Shown here: piece by piece, positions 1 to 6,238 of the stretch
Numbering within the stretch: the first letter of the stretch is position 1
Layout: every line of letters begins with the position of its first letter
Assembly: GCA_903915315.1 (NCBI GenBank)
Contig: CAIWSO010000365.1
Coordinates: 1-6,646, forward strand
DNA: 6,646 nt
Reading direction: 5' to 3'
Source: an uncultured Spartobacteria bacterium
GTDB lineage: Bacteria > Verrucomicrobiota > Verrucomicrobiia > Chthoniobacterales > Terrimicrobiaceae
Notes under the pieces: model-generated
What the model was told of the DNA's origin: nothing
Databases searched by the model: none
Seen by the model: only the letters and a program-made list of their open reading frames with translations
Program-made: the position numbers and the translations under genes

Positions 1-6
1 ACCAAT

Positions 7-44
7 AAAAAAATCCCTGCCACAGCACGAGGCCGCGACAGGGA
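7..44 (-). terminator. Strong intrinsic terminator ending the ppgK / tRNA-Ala unit
   Basis: Read on the minus strand, positions 44 to 14 form an uninterrupted 13-bp stem with a 5-nt loop. It starts TCCCTG and ends CAGGGA, and seven U residues follow at 13 to 7. Three of the 13 pairs are G-U wobbles in minus-strand RNA and would be A-C mismatches in plus-strand RNA. The fold therefore works only for transcripts read right to left, which fixes its orientation. It lies about 200 nt beyond the tRNA 3' end and is the first strong stop signal after ppgK and the tRNA. Confidence 0.88.
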
Positions 45-247
45 GAGGTTGGCACCTGATCTTCAGCATCCACAATTTGCTGAAAGGAGTCAACCCGCTG
101 ATTCGAATAAAAAAACATCCGCCATCACAGCGATCGCCTGGTTGTGATTGGAAAATTAAGGCAACTTACGGGCAGTTGTTATACGGAAAGCTATAAACGA
201 TACTGTCCAAATAAACCCTAGAGCTTGATTTCATGGGCTTCTAAGGG
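45..247 (-). other. tRNA 3' trailer or possible small RNA, no gene identified
   Basis: This 203-nt stretch between the tRNA-Ala 3' end and the terminator has no convincing ORF on the minus strand. The best reading frame with an ATG is only about 11 codons. It contains two small inverted repeats: TTCAGC/GCTGAA at 62-67 and 79-84, and a 6-bp ATCACA/TGTGAT stem around 124-148 enclosing the palindrome GCGATCGC. A TATAAC box lies on the minus strand upstream of these, but no good -35 sits at a normal distance. It may simply be trailer removed during tRNA processing. A terminator-linked small RNA is possible but unproven. Confidence 0.25.
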
Positions 248-323
248 TGGTGGAGCCTAGGGGATTCGAACCCCTGACCTCCTCAATGCCATTGAGGCGC
301 TCTACCAACTGAGCTAAGACCCC
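248..323 (-). tRNA. tRNA-Ala, anticodon GGC
   Basis: The minus strand gives a complete 76-nt cloverleaf. The acceptor stem GGGGTCT pairs with AGGCTCC and contains the G3:U70 wobble pair that is the main identity element of alanine tRNAs. The D-arm has the usual AGCTCAGTTGGTAGAGC. The anticodon stem CCTCA/TGAGG encloses the loop ATGGCAT with anticodon GGC, which reads codon GCC. The T-arm contains GGTTCGAATCC. The discriminator base is A and the terminal CCA is encoded. It lies 42 bp downstream of ppgK on the same strand and is probably cut out of a shared transcript. Confidence 0.98.
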
Positions 324-365
324 GCTTGCGAGGAAAAGGGAATATGCTGGAAAAGAATCGCAAGA

Positions 366-1127
366 TCAAGAGCGAATCTTGGCCAAAGTTGCCGCGCCGA
401 TGATGCCAGCGTCATTTTGCATTTTGGCCACCTCGATCGGGACATGGCTACGGGCCTTGAGGTAGGGAAGAAACTTGTCGGCCTTCTTGCTGATGCCGCC
501 ACCGATGAGGAAAAGCTCAGGAGAAAAAAGTTTTTCAAGCTCCTCGAGGAATTCACTGACAATACCCGCCCACTTTTTGAACGAGATGTCCCTTTTTTCG
601 CGGATGCGCTCGGACGCGCGAAGTTCAATATCTTTGCCCCGGATTTTCAGTTGCCCAAATTCGGAATTGGGAAGGAGGACTCCGTCGGAGAAAATAGCCG
701 ATCCAATGCCCGTGCCGAATGTGAGAAGAATCACGACTCCGCGCCGAGCGACTCCTGCACCAAAGCGCATTTCTGCTATGCCTGCCGCATCCGCATCGTT
801 TAGCAGAGATACAGGACATCCAAGGTGACGTTGAAAAAGTTTCGCGGCATCGAAGTTGATCCAAGATTCGTCGACGTTCGTGGCGGAGAAAATAACGCCA
901 TCCTTCACGATAGCGGGAAAGGTGATTCCAGTAGGGCCGGAATAATCAAAGTGTTTGGCGATTTGTTCTATGACCTCCGCGATGGCATCCGGTTTGGCTG
1001 GGTGCGGGGTTTTGATACGAAAGCGTTCTTTGGTGAGTTTTCCTGTTTTGACATTCACGAGGGCACCTTTGATTCCAGTTCCACCGATATCAATGCCGAG
1101 GAGAATGTTGGGGTTGGAGCTGCGCAT
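366..1127 (-). CDS. ppgK: Polyphosphate glucokinase (ROK family)
   Basis: The 253-aa protein is a cytoplasmic kinase predicted to phosphorylate glucose to glucose 6-phosphate with inorganic polyphosphate, and perhaps ATP, as donor. Its length is typical of bacterial PPGK. The phosphate-binding motif DIGGTG is at residues 13-18. LLNDADAAG at 108-116 includes the catalytic Asp111. TFGTGIGSAI at 136-145 and the family signature LIGGGISKKADK near 207-218 are also present. The ROK zinc motif CxCGxxGC is absent, as in other PPGKs. One oddity is EFGQLK at 156-161 where the family usually has EFGHLE or ELGHLE, so a normally conserved His is Gln159. The ATG at 1127 is preceded in frame by a stop and no other good start. 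GAGGTG is visible but 14 nt upstream, which is long. The gene is divergent from pepF and is followed by tRNA-Ala. ATP-only glucokinase is a less likely alternative. Confidence 0.93.
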   Translation of the reverse strand: MRSSNPNILLGIDIGGTGIKGALVNVKTGKLTKERFRIKTPHPAKPDAIAEVIEQIAKHFDYSGPTGITFPAIVKDGVIFSATNVDESWINFDAAKLFQRHLGCPVSLLNDADAAGIAEMRFGAGVARRGVVILLTFGTGIGSAIFSDGVLLPNSEFGQLKIRGKDIELRASERIREKRDISFKKWAGIVSEFLEELEKLFSPELFLIGGGISKKADKFLPYLKARSHVPIEVAKMQNDAGIIGAATLAKIRS

Positions 1128-1207
1128 ATACGATATCGCATCACCTCAAGGTTGTCTCATCACGTCAAGGCCGGCCTTTGCAGAAAAAGAATTTTCCGTG
1201 TAAGAAT

Positions 1208-1212
1208 GAAGG
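1208..1212 (+). promoter_or_regulatory. Ribosome binding site deciding the pepF start
   Basis: GAAGG lies 10 nt before the ATG at 1223 but only 1 nt before the in-frame ATG at 1214. This favours 1223 as the real start. A TTG further up at 1178 is also in frame but has no Shine-Dalgarno sequence. Confidence 0.5.
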
Positions 1213-1222
1213 CATGTCATCG

Positions 1223-3013
1223 ATGCCAATTCCACTCCGCTCCGAAGTTCCTGAATCCGACCAATGGGATCTGAAGCCGCTTTTCCAGTCTGCTGCCGAT
1301 TGGGAGACAGACTTTGTGCGTTTGCAACAAACGTTCGAAAAGGTCGCGAAGTTCCGTGGCCATGTGGGGGATTCTGCCAAATCCTTGGCGGAGGTTTTGG
1401 AGTTTGAAAAACAAATCGATCTCCTCACCGACCAACTGAACCAATATGCGGCGCTCTGCACGGCGGGTGATAGTGCGGATGCAGATGCGCTATCCCGTGA
1501 GGCGAGATTGGATAGCCTTCTGGTAAGGGTGGGGGAGGCGTTTTCATTCATTTCACCAGAAATCCAAGCGATCTCTGATGATCTCTTTGAGAAGTTCCTT
1601 GCCGCTCCAGAATTGCGGGATTGGACGATTCCGTTGCGCAAGCTTCGTCGACGCAAACTGCATACGCTCGCGGCGGGTGAGGAACGTTTGCTGGCGCTAG
1701 GTTCAGCCGCGATCCGTGGACATAGTGAGACTTTTTCGCAGCTCACGAATGTCGATATGAAGTTTGGAAAACTCAAGGATGCCGAGGGCAATGAGCGCGA
1801 GTTGACCCAAAGTTCTTTTTCCTCCTTCCTCCAGCAGCGGGATCCACAAATCAGAAAGGCGGCTTTCCACCAGTTTTACACCGAATTCAAAGACCACGAA
1901 TTCACACTGGCCGCGAGTTTGGCTAGCTCGGTGAGAGCGGATGTTTTTCACGCCCGCGCTAGGAATTACCCTTCGGCTCGCGAGGCAGCTCTCTTCTCTG
2001 ATGATGTTCCAGTGACCATCTATGATAATTTGATATCCACCGTCCGAGGGAATCTGGATGCCCTTTTCCGCTACTTTGAGCTTCGCCGTCGTGTGCTTAA
2101 GTTGGACGAAATTCACCACTACGACACCTATGTCCCGATGGTCGAAAACATCCAAACCAATGTCCCTTGGGATGGGGCCGTTCAGCAGGTGATGGAATCC
2201 TTGCATCCTCTGGGTGCGGAATACACAGCCACTCTGGCTCATGGTCTGCAGGGTGGTCGGTGGTGTGATCGTTACGAAAATAAAGGCAAGCGAAGCGGGG
2301 CCTTCTCTTATGGCACATTCACGAGCCCGCCTTACATCATGATGAACTATAAGGCGGATGTTTTTTCTGATGTTTACACATTGGCCCATGAGGCTGGGCA
2401 CTCGATGCACACTTGGTATGCAAGAGGTGCTCAGCTTTATCAGAATTACGGATACCCGATCTTCCTCGCTGAAGTGGCATCAACTTTCAATGAGATCCTT
2501 CTCACGGAACATTTGCTCCAAAAAACAACCGACACCAAGATGCGGGCCTATATTCTCAATCGACAAATCGACGACTTGCGCGGCACGATCTACCGGCAAA
2601 CGATGTTCGCGGAATTCGAGCGTGAGGCCCATGCAGCCGAAGAATCCGGCGAGGCCTTGACACTCGATGGTTTTAAGAAAATCTATCGTGGATTATTGAA
2701 CGACTATTTCGGGCCCCGCTTCGTGATCGACCAGGAACTCGAAATCGAGTGCCTCCGGATTCCCCATTTTTACAGCGCGTTCTATGTTTATAAATATGCC
2801 ACTGGCATATCAGCGGCGGTTGCCCTCGCGACTCAGGTTCTCGAGAGCGGCGATGCCACGAACTACATTGATTTTCTCAAGAGCGGGGGAAGTCGTTATC
2901 CGGTCGAGACATTGTGCAAGGCCGGTGTGGATATGAGTTCTCCGGCGCCGATCCAAGCCGCTCTGGATCTCTTTTCCCGACGAGTTACCGAATTGGAAAG
3001 TCTGATCGGCTGA
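1223..3013 (+). CDS. pepF: Oligoendopeptidase F (M3 family zinc metallopeptidase)
   Basis: From the ATG at 1223 the protein has 596 residues, close to the roughly 600 of characterised PepF enzymes. These are cytoplasmic zinc peptidases that cleave oligopeptides, with roles in peptide recycling and protein turnover. No signal peptide is visible. The N-terminus RSEVPESDQWDLKPLF matches the usual PepF opening. The zinc site is HEAGH at 389-393, with Glu390 as catalytic base and His389 and His393 as ligands. The third ligand is probably Glu417 in FLAEVAST. The conserved C-terminal stretch with HFYSAFYVYKYATG at 515-528 supplies the His and Tyr residues that stabilise the transition state in this family. 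All key residues are intact. The start could instead be the ATG at 1214, adding three residues. The gene is divergent from ppgK, with a 95-bp gap likely to hold both promoters. A large inverted repeat follows its stop. Confidence 0.96.
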   Translation: MPIPLRSEVPESDQWDLKPLFQSAADWETDFVRLQQTFEKVAKFRGHVGDSAKSLAEVLEFEKQIDLLTDQLNQYAALCTAGDSADADALSREARLDSLLVRVGEAFSFISPEIQAISDDLFEKFLAAPELRDWTIPLRKLRRRKLHTLAAGEERLLALGSAAIRGHSETFSQLTNVDMKFGKLKDAEGNERELTQSSFSSFLQQRDPQIRKAAFHQFYTEFKDHEFTLAASLASSVRADVFHARARNYPSAREAALFSDDVPVTIYDNLISTVRGNLDALFRYFELRRRVLKLDEIHHYDTYVPMVENIQTNVPWDGAVQQVMESLHPLGAEYTATLAHGLQGGRWCDRYENKGKRSGAFSYGTFTSPPYIMMNYKADVFSDVYTLAHEAGHSMHTWYARGAQLYQNYGYPIFLAEVASTFNEILLTEHLLQKTTDTKMRAYILNRQIDDLRGTIYRQTMFAEFEREAHAAEESGEALTLDGFKKIYRGLLNDYFGPRFVIDQELEIECLRIPHFYSAFYVYKYATGISAAVALATQVLESGDATNYIDFLKSGGSRYPVETLCKAGVDMSSPAPIQAALDLFSRRVTELESLIG

Positions 3014-3050
3014 TAATGAGTGTGTGATGGATTGAATCTTATCTGAGAGG

Positions 3051-3106
3051 TTAGACCTGCAAAGGCATTGTTACGCAATCGTAACAATGCCGCTTTAGGT
3101 GTCTAA
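3051..3106. repeat. Long imperfect inverted repeat with perfect 12-bp core
   Basis: The core GGCATTGTTACG (3064-3075) and CGTAACAATGCC (3080-3091) is a perfect 12-bp palindrome around a CAAT loop. Pairing continues outwards with AAA/TTT after one bulged G at 3092. A 4x4 internal loop follows, then TTAGAC (3051-3056) pairing with GTCTAA (3101-3106). It begins 38 bp after the pepF stop. Only three T residues flank the core on either side, so it is a poor intrinsic terminator. It could be a weak or bidirectional terminator, a large operator for a dimeric regulator, or a dispersed repeat. Confidence 0.75.
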
Positions 3107-3296
3107 GGCAAGCATCTTGCAAGGCAGAAAACATCGGTGATAAGCTTCACTTCAATAGTTTAAAAAAACAGCGAGAGCACATTGTATTTTACACCCAGTC
3201 ATGTTAATGGTTTTCTCAATTCAAGTTTTGACACTGATGGTTTTTTGATCCGCTCGCAATTCATAAAACCTACAGTTTTTTTATTCACGAACACCC

Positions 3297-5540
3297 ATGG
3301 CCAATGTTTTATTAGTTGATCCTGATGAGATCGCCTTTTTGGCGCTCAAGGGATTTTTGGCCGGTGATGAACACCGAACTGCTTTCGTATCGAGTTCCCA
3401 GAAAGCGATGGAATTTCTGCGTGAGAATGTTTTGGTGGATTTGATTATTGTTGAACTCAAGCTCGAAGCGTCCACAGGCTTGGCTTTTCTGAAGACCCTC
3501 CGAAATGACTACTTCTTTCGCGATGTGCCTGTCGTCTTTTATGCGGCAAAAACAACGCATGAAGAAATTCAAGAAGCTTACAGCATGGGCGTGCAAAGTT
3601 TTTATCGAAAACCCTACGTTCAAGAGTCGATCTTGGATGAAGTCGCAAAGGTCCAGGGAAAGCAATGGTATTGGTCTTTTTTTGAGTCGGATGATGTATT
3701 TTGTCGGCGCACAGGTTTCTCACTGGACCAAATGGCAGAGGTTTTGGAGGAGCTCATTCCTGTTATCCAATCCGCTTCGCAGTCCTACAAGGAACTGGCC
3801 GATAAGTTCCTCAAAAAATCGGATTTGACAGATGAAATCAAGGAAGCCGAAAAAAAGAACCTCTTCTTGCAAATCTCCGAGCTTCGAGGGGACTTTACGG
3901 GCTTGGGAATTCCCAATTTGGAAAAATGTCTGAACTTCCTCATCACTTGTGCGCTGGAATCGCGCTGGGACGAGTTTAAGAACGCAGCGGAAGCGCTCGG
4001 ACATTATGCTGTTCTCTTCAGTTATCGTGCGGATATTTGTAAACTGGAACGAAAGACATATAAGGCGACGGCCGTGCTGGATCGTCTGTCCCAAAACGCA
4101 TTAATCCGTTCGCTGCCTCCGCATGAGATGCATGCGATGATTCCCAATCTTCGGGATTGTGAAATTGCAGATGGGGCCACCCTTTTCAAGCAGGGGGATC
4201 CGGGAGATTCTATGTATCTAATTGTGCATGGACTGCTCGGTGTTTACATCGAGGACAAGAATGAACCTGAGCCGAAAAAAATCGCCGAGATCAAGGATGG
4301 GGATATCGTTGGCGAGATGGCCTTGATCAGGAACGCGCCGCGTAGTGCCACGATCATTGCCCAAGCTCATACACAAATGATGCGTTTGGATAAGAGCGCA
4401 TTTAAACGCCTCTTTCTTCAATCGCCTCAAATGAAACAGGCCGTTCAGGCTCTTGCAGAGCACCGTTCGATGGATAGCATCAACAAGCGAGCTGGCACCA
4501 TCAACGTATCCAATTGGAGTAAAACGGCCGCCCAGAAGGTCCGCGAGATGAGTGAGCGGATTCCGATTGGATTTCTTGCGAAGAACGAGGAAAAGGAAAA
4601 AGAAGAGATCCGACGAGGAGTGTCATGTGTCGAGCATTGGAATAAAATGGTCGACAGTAAAACCTTCCCAGTTGTTTCCGAAGCGGCAATGAGGAGGGAG
4701 ATCTTGGCCCTAAAAGGCTGCCCAGTGACTAAGTCAGCATCTGCCGCCTTTACGCTGACGACCAGCAGTATCGTGACTTCTCTGCATCCCGTGATGGATT
4801 TGACGGAACGTGATCCAGGTTTAGCCTTCCAGATGCTTCAGGCAGGCAACGAGATACGTCAGGCCAAAAAGAAGGATACCTCGACGTTTATAGAGGACGT
4901 TCGAATGAGCGTTAACGTTATCGGAGAAAAACGCCTTGGATCGATGGCCAAAACGATGCCGCACTTCCACGAGAGCTTCATGTATCTGAACCATGATGCA
5001 AATTGGCATAGTTACCTCAAGTTTCTGCTCGCTACAGCCGATATCGCTCAATTCACCTGCCATTACATGAGGTTGATTAGCCTCGAACAAATGGCGTTTT
5101 TGGGATCCTTGATTCACGACATCGGAAAGTTGCTTTTCTTGAGTGTGCAGCCAGCGGGCTTCGCCCACGTTTATCATTACGCTCAAGAAAATAATGTGTC
5201 GATTTTGGAGTCGGAATTGCTCCATATGAATCTCTCCACTCGTCAGATGGCCATTGATTTTGTAGAGAAAAAATGCTTCCCAACGTGTTTCAAAAACGTG
5301 ATCCGCTGGGTGGAAGAACCGGATAAAGCCACTGAGGACATTGAACTTGTTATGGTGGTGGCGATGGCTCGTTACATGTGCCGCCTCTGTAGGATTGGTT
5401 TCAGCGCGGACGTCACCCACCAAGACCTGCTACCTCTTCAGTACACGCAACTCTGGGATTCGATTCAGCATCGTGCTTTACCGAGTTTCAATGTCGCTCA
5501 CTACGAGATGCAAGTTCGGAGCAAACTGCTTCTACTCTAG
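3297..5540 (+). CDS. Signalling protein: pseudo-receiver, cyclic-nucleotide-binding and HDOD domains
   Basis: The 747-aa soluble protein joins three domains. Residues 1-120 are a receiver fold starting MANVLLVDPDE, with the conserved Lys105 in YRKPY. The phosphoacceptor Asp is replaced by Glu53 (IIVELKL) and the switch Thr by Ala83 (FYAAK), so phosphorylation is unlikely. Residues about 135-265 are helical and unassigned. Residues about 268-390 are a cyclic-nucleotide-binding domain with the phosphate-binding cassette GEMALIRNAPRSA. Glu340 and Arg349 are both present, so cAMP or cGMP binding is plausible. A charged linker (about 425-445) leads to the HDOD domain at about 475-690, which contains HDIGK at 607-611. 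HDOD proteins act in signalling and regulation without a uniform enzymatic activity. No DNA-binding output domain is visible. The ATG at 3297 fits the receiver N-terminus, but no Shine-Dalgarno sequence precedes it. The gene stands alone, so no partner is indicated. Confidence 0.9.
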   Translation: MANVLLVDPDEIAFLALKGFLAGDEHRTAFVSSSQKAMEFLRENVLVDLIIVELKLEASTGLAFLKTLRNDYFFRDVPVVFYAAKTTHEEIQEAYSMGVQSFYRKPYVQESILDEVAKVQGKQWYWSFFESDDVFCRRTGFSLDQMAEVLEELIPVIQSASQSYKELADKFLKKSDLTDEIKEAEKKNLFLQISELRGDFTGLGIPNLEKCLNFLITCALESRWDEFKNAAEALGHYAVLFSYRADICKLERKTYKATAVLDRLSQNALIRSLPPHEMHAMIPNLRDCEIADGATLFKQGDPGDSMYLIVHGLLGVYIEDKNEPEPKKIAEIKDGDIVGEMALIRNAPRSATIIAQAHTQMMRLDKSAFKRLFLQSPQMKQAVQALAEHRSMDSINKRAGTINVSNWSKTAAQKVREMSERIPIGFLAKNEEKEKEEIRRGVSCVEHWNKMVDSKTFPVVSEAAMRREILALKGCPVTKSASAAFTLTTSSIVTSLHPVMDLTERDPGLAFQMLQAGNEIRQAKKKDTSTFIEDVRMSVNVIGEKRLGSMAKTMPHFHESFMYLNHDANWHSYLKFLLATADIAQFTCHYMRLISLEQMAFLGSLIHDIGKLLFLSVQPAGFAHVYHYAQENNVSILESELLHMNLSTRQMAIDFVEKKCFPTCFKNVIRWVEEPDKATEDIELVMVVAMARYMCRLCRIGFSADVTHQDLLPLQYTQLWDSIQHRALPSFNVAHYEMQVRSKLLLL

Positions 5541-5551
5541 CCTAGTGCTCA

Positions 5552-5588
5552 TGCCCGATGCGGGCAACTCGAACACCCTCGGGGTTGT
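5552..5588. repeat. Two tandem hairpins just after the HDOD gene
   Basis: TGCCCG (5552-5557) pairs with CGGGCA (5561-5566) around ATG. Next to it, ACACCC (5573-5578) pairs with GGGTTGT (5582-5588), with one bulged T and a TCG loop. Neither is followed by a T-run on either strand. They may form the 3' boundary of the HDOD mRNA or belong to a repeated intergenic element. Confidence 0.5.
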
Positions 5589-5695
5589 CTGATCCAAGGT
5601 TGCGTCCCTCACCCCCAAGGATTGCAACTCTTGCATCCACTGTTCTCGTGTATACTTCCTACCTTTGCTCCCATGAATCCCTGCTCCCGCGCAGT

Positions 5696-5724
5696 CGCCT
5701 TGCGTTGTCGATTTCGGCAAGGCG
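5696..5724. repeat. 8-bp perfect inverted repeat
   Basis: CGCCTTGC (5696-5703) and GCAAGGCG (5717-5724) are exact reverse complements around a 13-nt loop. No T-run follows on either strand, so it is not an obvious terminator. Its role is unknown. Confidence 0.5.
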
Positions 5725-5759
5725 CAATCAGGAAGCGGGGGCTTGGTGTCTGCGGTTGA

Positions 5760-5779
5760 TTCAGGGGGGGCTTGGATTC
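5760..5779. repeat. Direct repeat, copy 1 (with extra G residues)
   Basis: TTCA, then seven G, then CTTGGATTC. It matches the 15-nt copy at 5974-5988 except for five additional G residues. The two copies are about 200 bp apart in the hairpin-rich stretch. They could be a duplicated flank of a small insertion or chance similarity. Confidence 0.35.
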
Positions 5780-5973
5780 ATAGGTTTCATGATGATTGAT
5801 CGAGCGCATAGCTAAATTGATCATCACCTCTGCGCCAGTGGATCGTGTGTCTTAGAGGCGCTTTGAGAATCTCTGCATCGATTTTTTCTTCGGTGTGGTA
5901 CCTCCGACTTCAATGACCTCAGTGGATCAAGTCGCTGGATGCTGATCTAGACTGGGTGGATTTTATGACACAT

Positions 5974-5988
5974 TTCAGGCTTGGATTC
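5974..5988. repeat. Direct repeat, copy 2
   Basis: TTCAGGCTTGGATTC is the shorter partner of the repeat at 5760-5779. The TTGGAT inside it is also the proposed -35 box of the promoter that follows. Copy 1 has no comparable -10 box behind it. Confidence 0.35.
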
Positions 5989-6009
5989 GTTCCCGTTTTC
6001 TAGTATAAA
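5981..6009 (+). promoter_or_regulatory. Candidate sigma70-type promoter of the structured RNA
   Basis: TTGGAT (5981-5986) and TATAAA (6004-6009) are separated by exactly 17 nt. The -10 box matches TATAAT at five of six positions. The -35 box matches TTGACA only at its first three. Transcription would begin at about 6015-6017, directly before the folded region that ends in the terminator at 6163-6195. That arrangement is the main reason for accepting a promoter with a weak -35. Confidence 0.45.
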
Positions 6010-6014
6010 AGTTA

Positions 6015-6197
6015 GTACATCAGGAATTCCTGTGGCCGCGTTAGACGGGTCAGGATGCCAACCGGGGAAGGAGAAAATCCCACGGTGGTTTGCTAAAAGC
6101 GGAAACGCTAAGCGATGTGCGGGTGACGAGCCCGAACAACAAAATCTCCTCGGACTTTATTGACCGCCGATCCTGATACAGGCCGGCGGTTTTTTAT
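6015..6197 (+). ncRNA. Candidate structured leader RNA or small RNA, class not recognised
   Basis: About 180 nt lie between a candidate promoter and a strong terminator. By eye it forms three hairpins. The first is CCGGGGA (6062-6068) with TCCC, a bulged A and CGG (6078-6085), loop AGGAGAAAA. The second is TTGCT/AGCGA (6090-6094, 6111-6115), an internal loop, then AGCG-GAAA-CGCT (6098-6109). The third is CGGG/CCCG (6120-6123, 6131-6134). The first loop contains AGGAGA, which can pair with TCTCCT at 6145-6150 to make a pseudoknot. The 5' part holds the palindrome CAGGAATTCCTG (6021-6032). A reading frame through it (5981-6163) has a TTG start and no ribosome binding site. I do not recognise a known riboswitch class. 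Its position upstream of a small gene suggests a regulatory leader, but a free small RNA fits equally well. Confidence 0.5.
6163..6195 (+). terminator. Intrinsic terminator of the structured RNA
   Basis: ACCGCCG (6163-6169) pairs perfectly with CGGCGGT (6184-6190). Inside, CCTG (6172-6175) pairs with CAGG (6179-6182) around ATA, with only AT opposite C unpaired. T residues run from 6190 to 6195. Orientation is plus. It sits 43 bp before the start codon of the next gene, the usual place for a transcriptional attenuator. Confidence 0.88.
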
Positions 6198-6226
6198 TGC
6201 CCGAGATTCCTGGTGAGAAACCCAAA

Positions 6227-6232
6227 AGGAGA
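6227..6232 (+). promoter_or_regulatory. Ribosome binding site of the 74-aa gene
   Basis: AGGAGA with a 6-nt gap to the ATG at 6239 decides the start over an in-frame upstream codon at 6197, which lies in the terminator T-run. The motif AAGGAGA also occurs in the first hairpin of the upstream RNA (6068-6074). Confidence 0.8.
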
Positions 6233-6238
6233 CACACC

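Larger units (their letters stand above)
5541..5973. other. Hairpin-rich stretch with no supportable gene
   Basis: About 430 bp after the HDOD gene hold only short overlapping reading frames on both strands, none with a credible ribosome binding site. Three hairpins and one copy of a direct repeat are listed separately. A further 7-bp inverted repeat, TGATGAT (5790-5796) and ATCATCA (5820-5826), lies near the middle. A minus-strand frame from 5720 to 5532, reading in part GRKYTREQWMQELQSLGV, looks protein-like but overlaps the HDOD stop. It may be a decayed gene. I do not recognise it. Confidence 0.5.

Noticed and set aside
1178..1222. Longer pepF start at TTG (1178), adding 15 residues
   Set aside because: No Shine-Dalgarno sequence precedes it, the extra residues are not typical of PepF, and GAAGG is correctly spaced only for the ATG at 1223.
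417..1274. Plus-strand frames opposite ppgK
   Set aside because: They are antisense to a gene with complete family motifs and carry no recognisable domain.
3228..3256. TTGACA as -35 box for the HDOD gene
   Set aside because: At 16-18 nt spacing the downstream hexamers are GC-rich and unlike TATAAT. The nearest TA-rich box, CATAAA at 3262, is too far away.
5609..5827. 72-aa minus-strand frame
   Set aside because: No ribosome binding site, and it overlaps another minus-strand frame and the 8-bp inverted repeat. The composition gives no domain.
6040..6046. GTTAGAC as an integron attC core site
   Set aside because: It fits the GTTRRRY consensus, but no matching RYYYAAC partner lies at the right distance and there is no cassette structure.
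6120..6134. Hairpin with ACGA in the loop as part of a guanidine-II riboswitch
   Set aside because: That class needs two hairpins with closed ACGR tetraloops. Here there is one, and its loop is seven nucleotides.
5981..6163. 60-aa plus-strand frame through the structured RNA
   Set aside because: It starts with TTG, has no ribosome binding site, overlaps the proposed promoter and hairpins, and looks like a chance frame.
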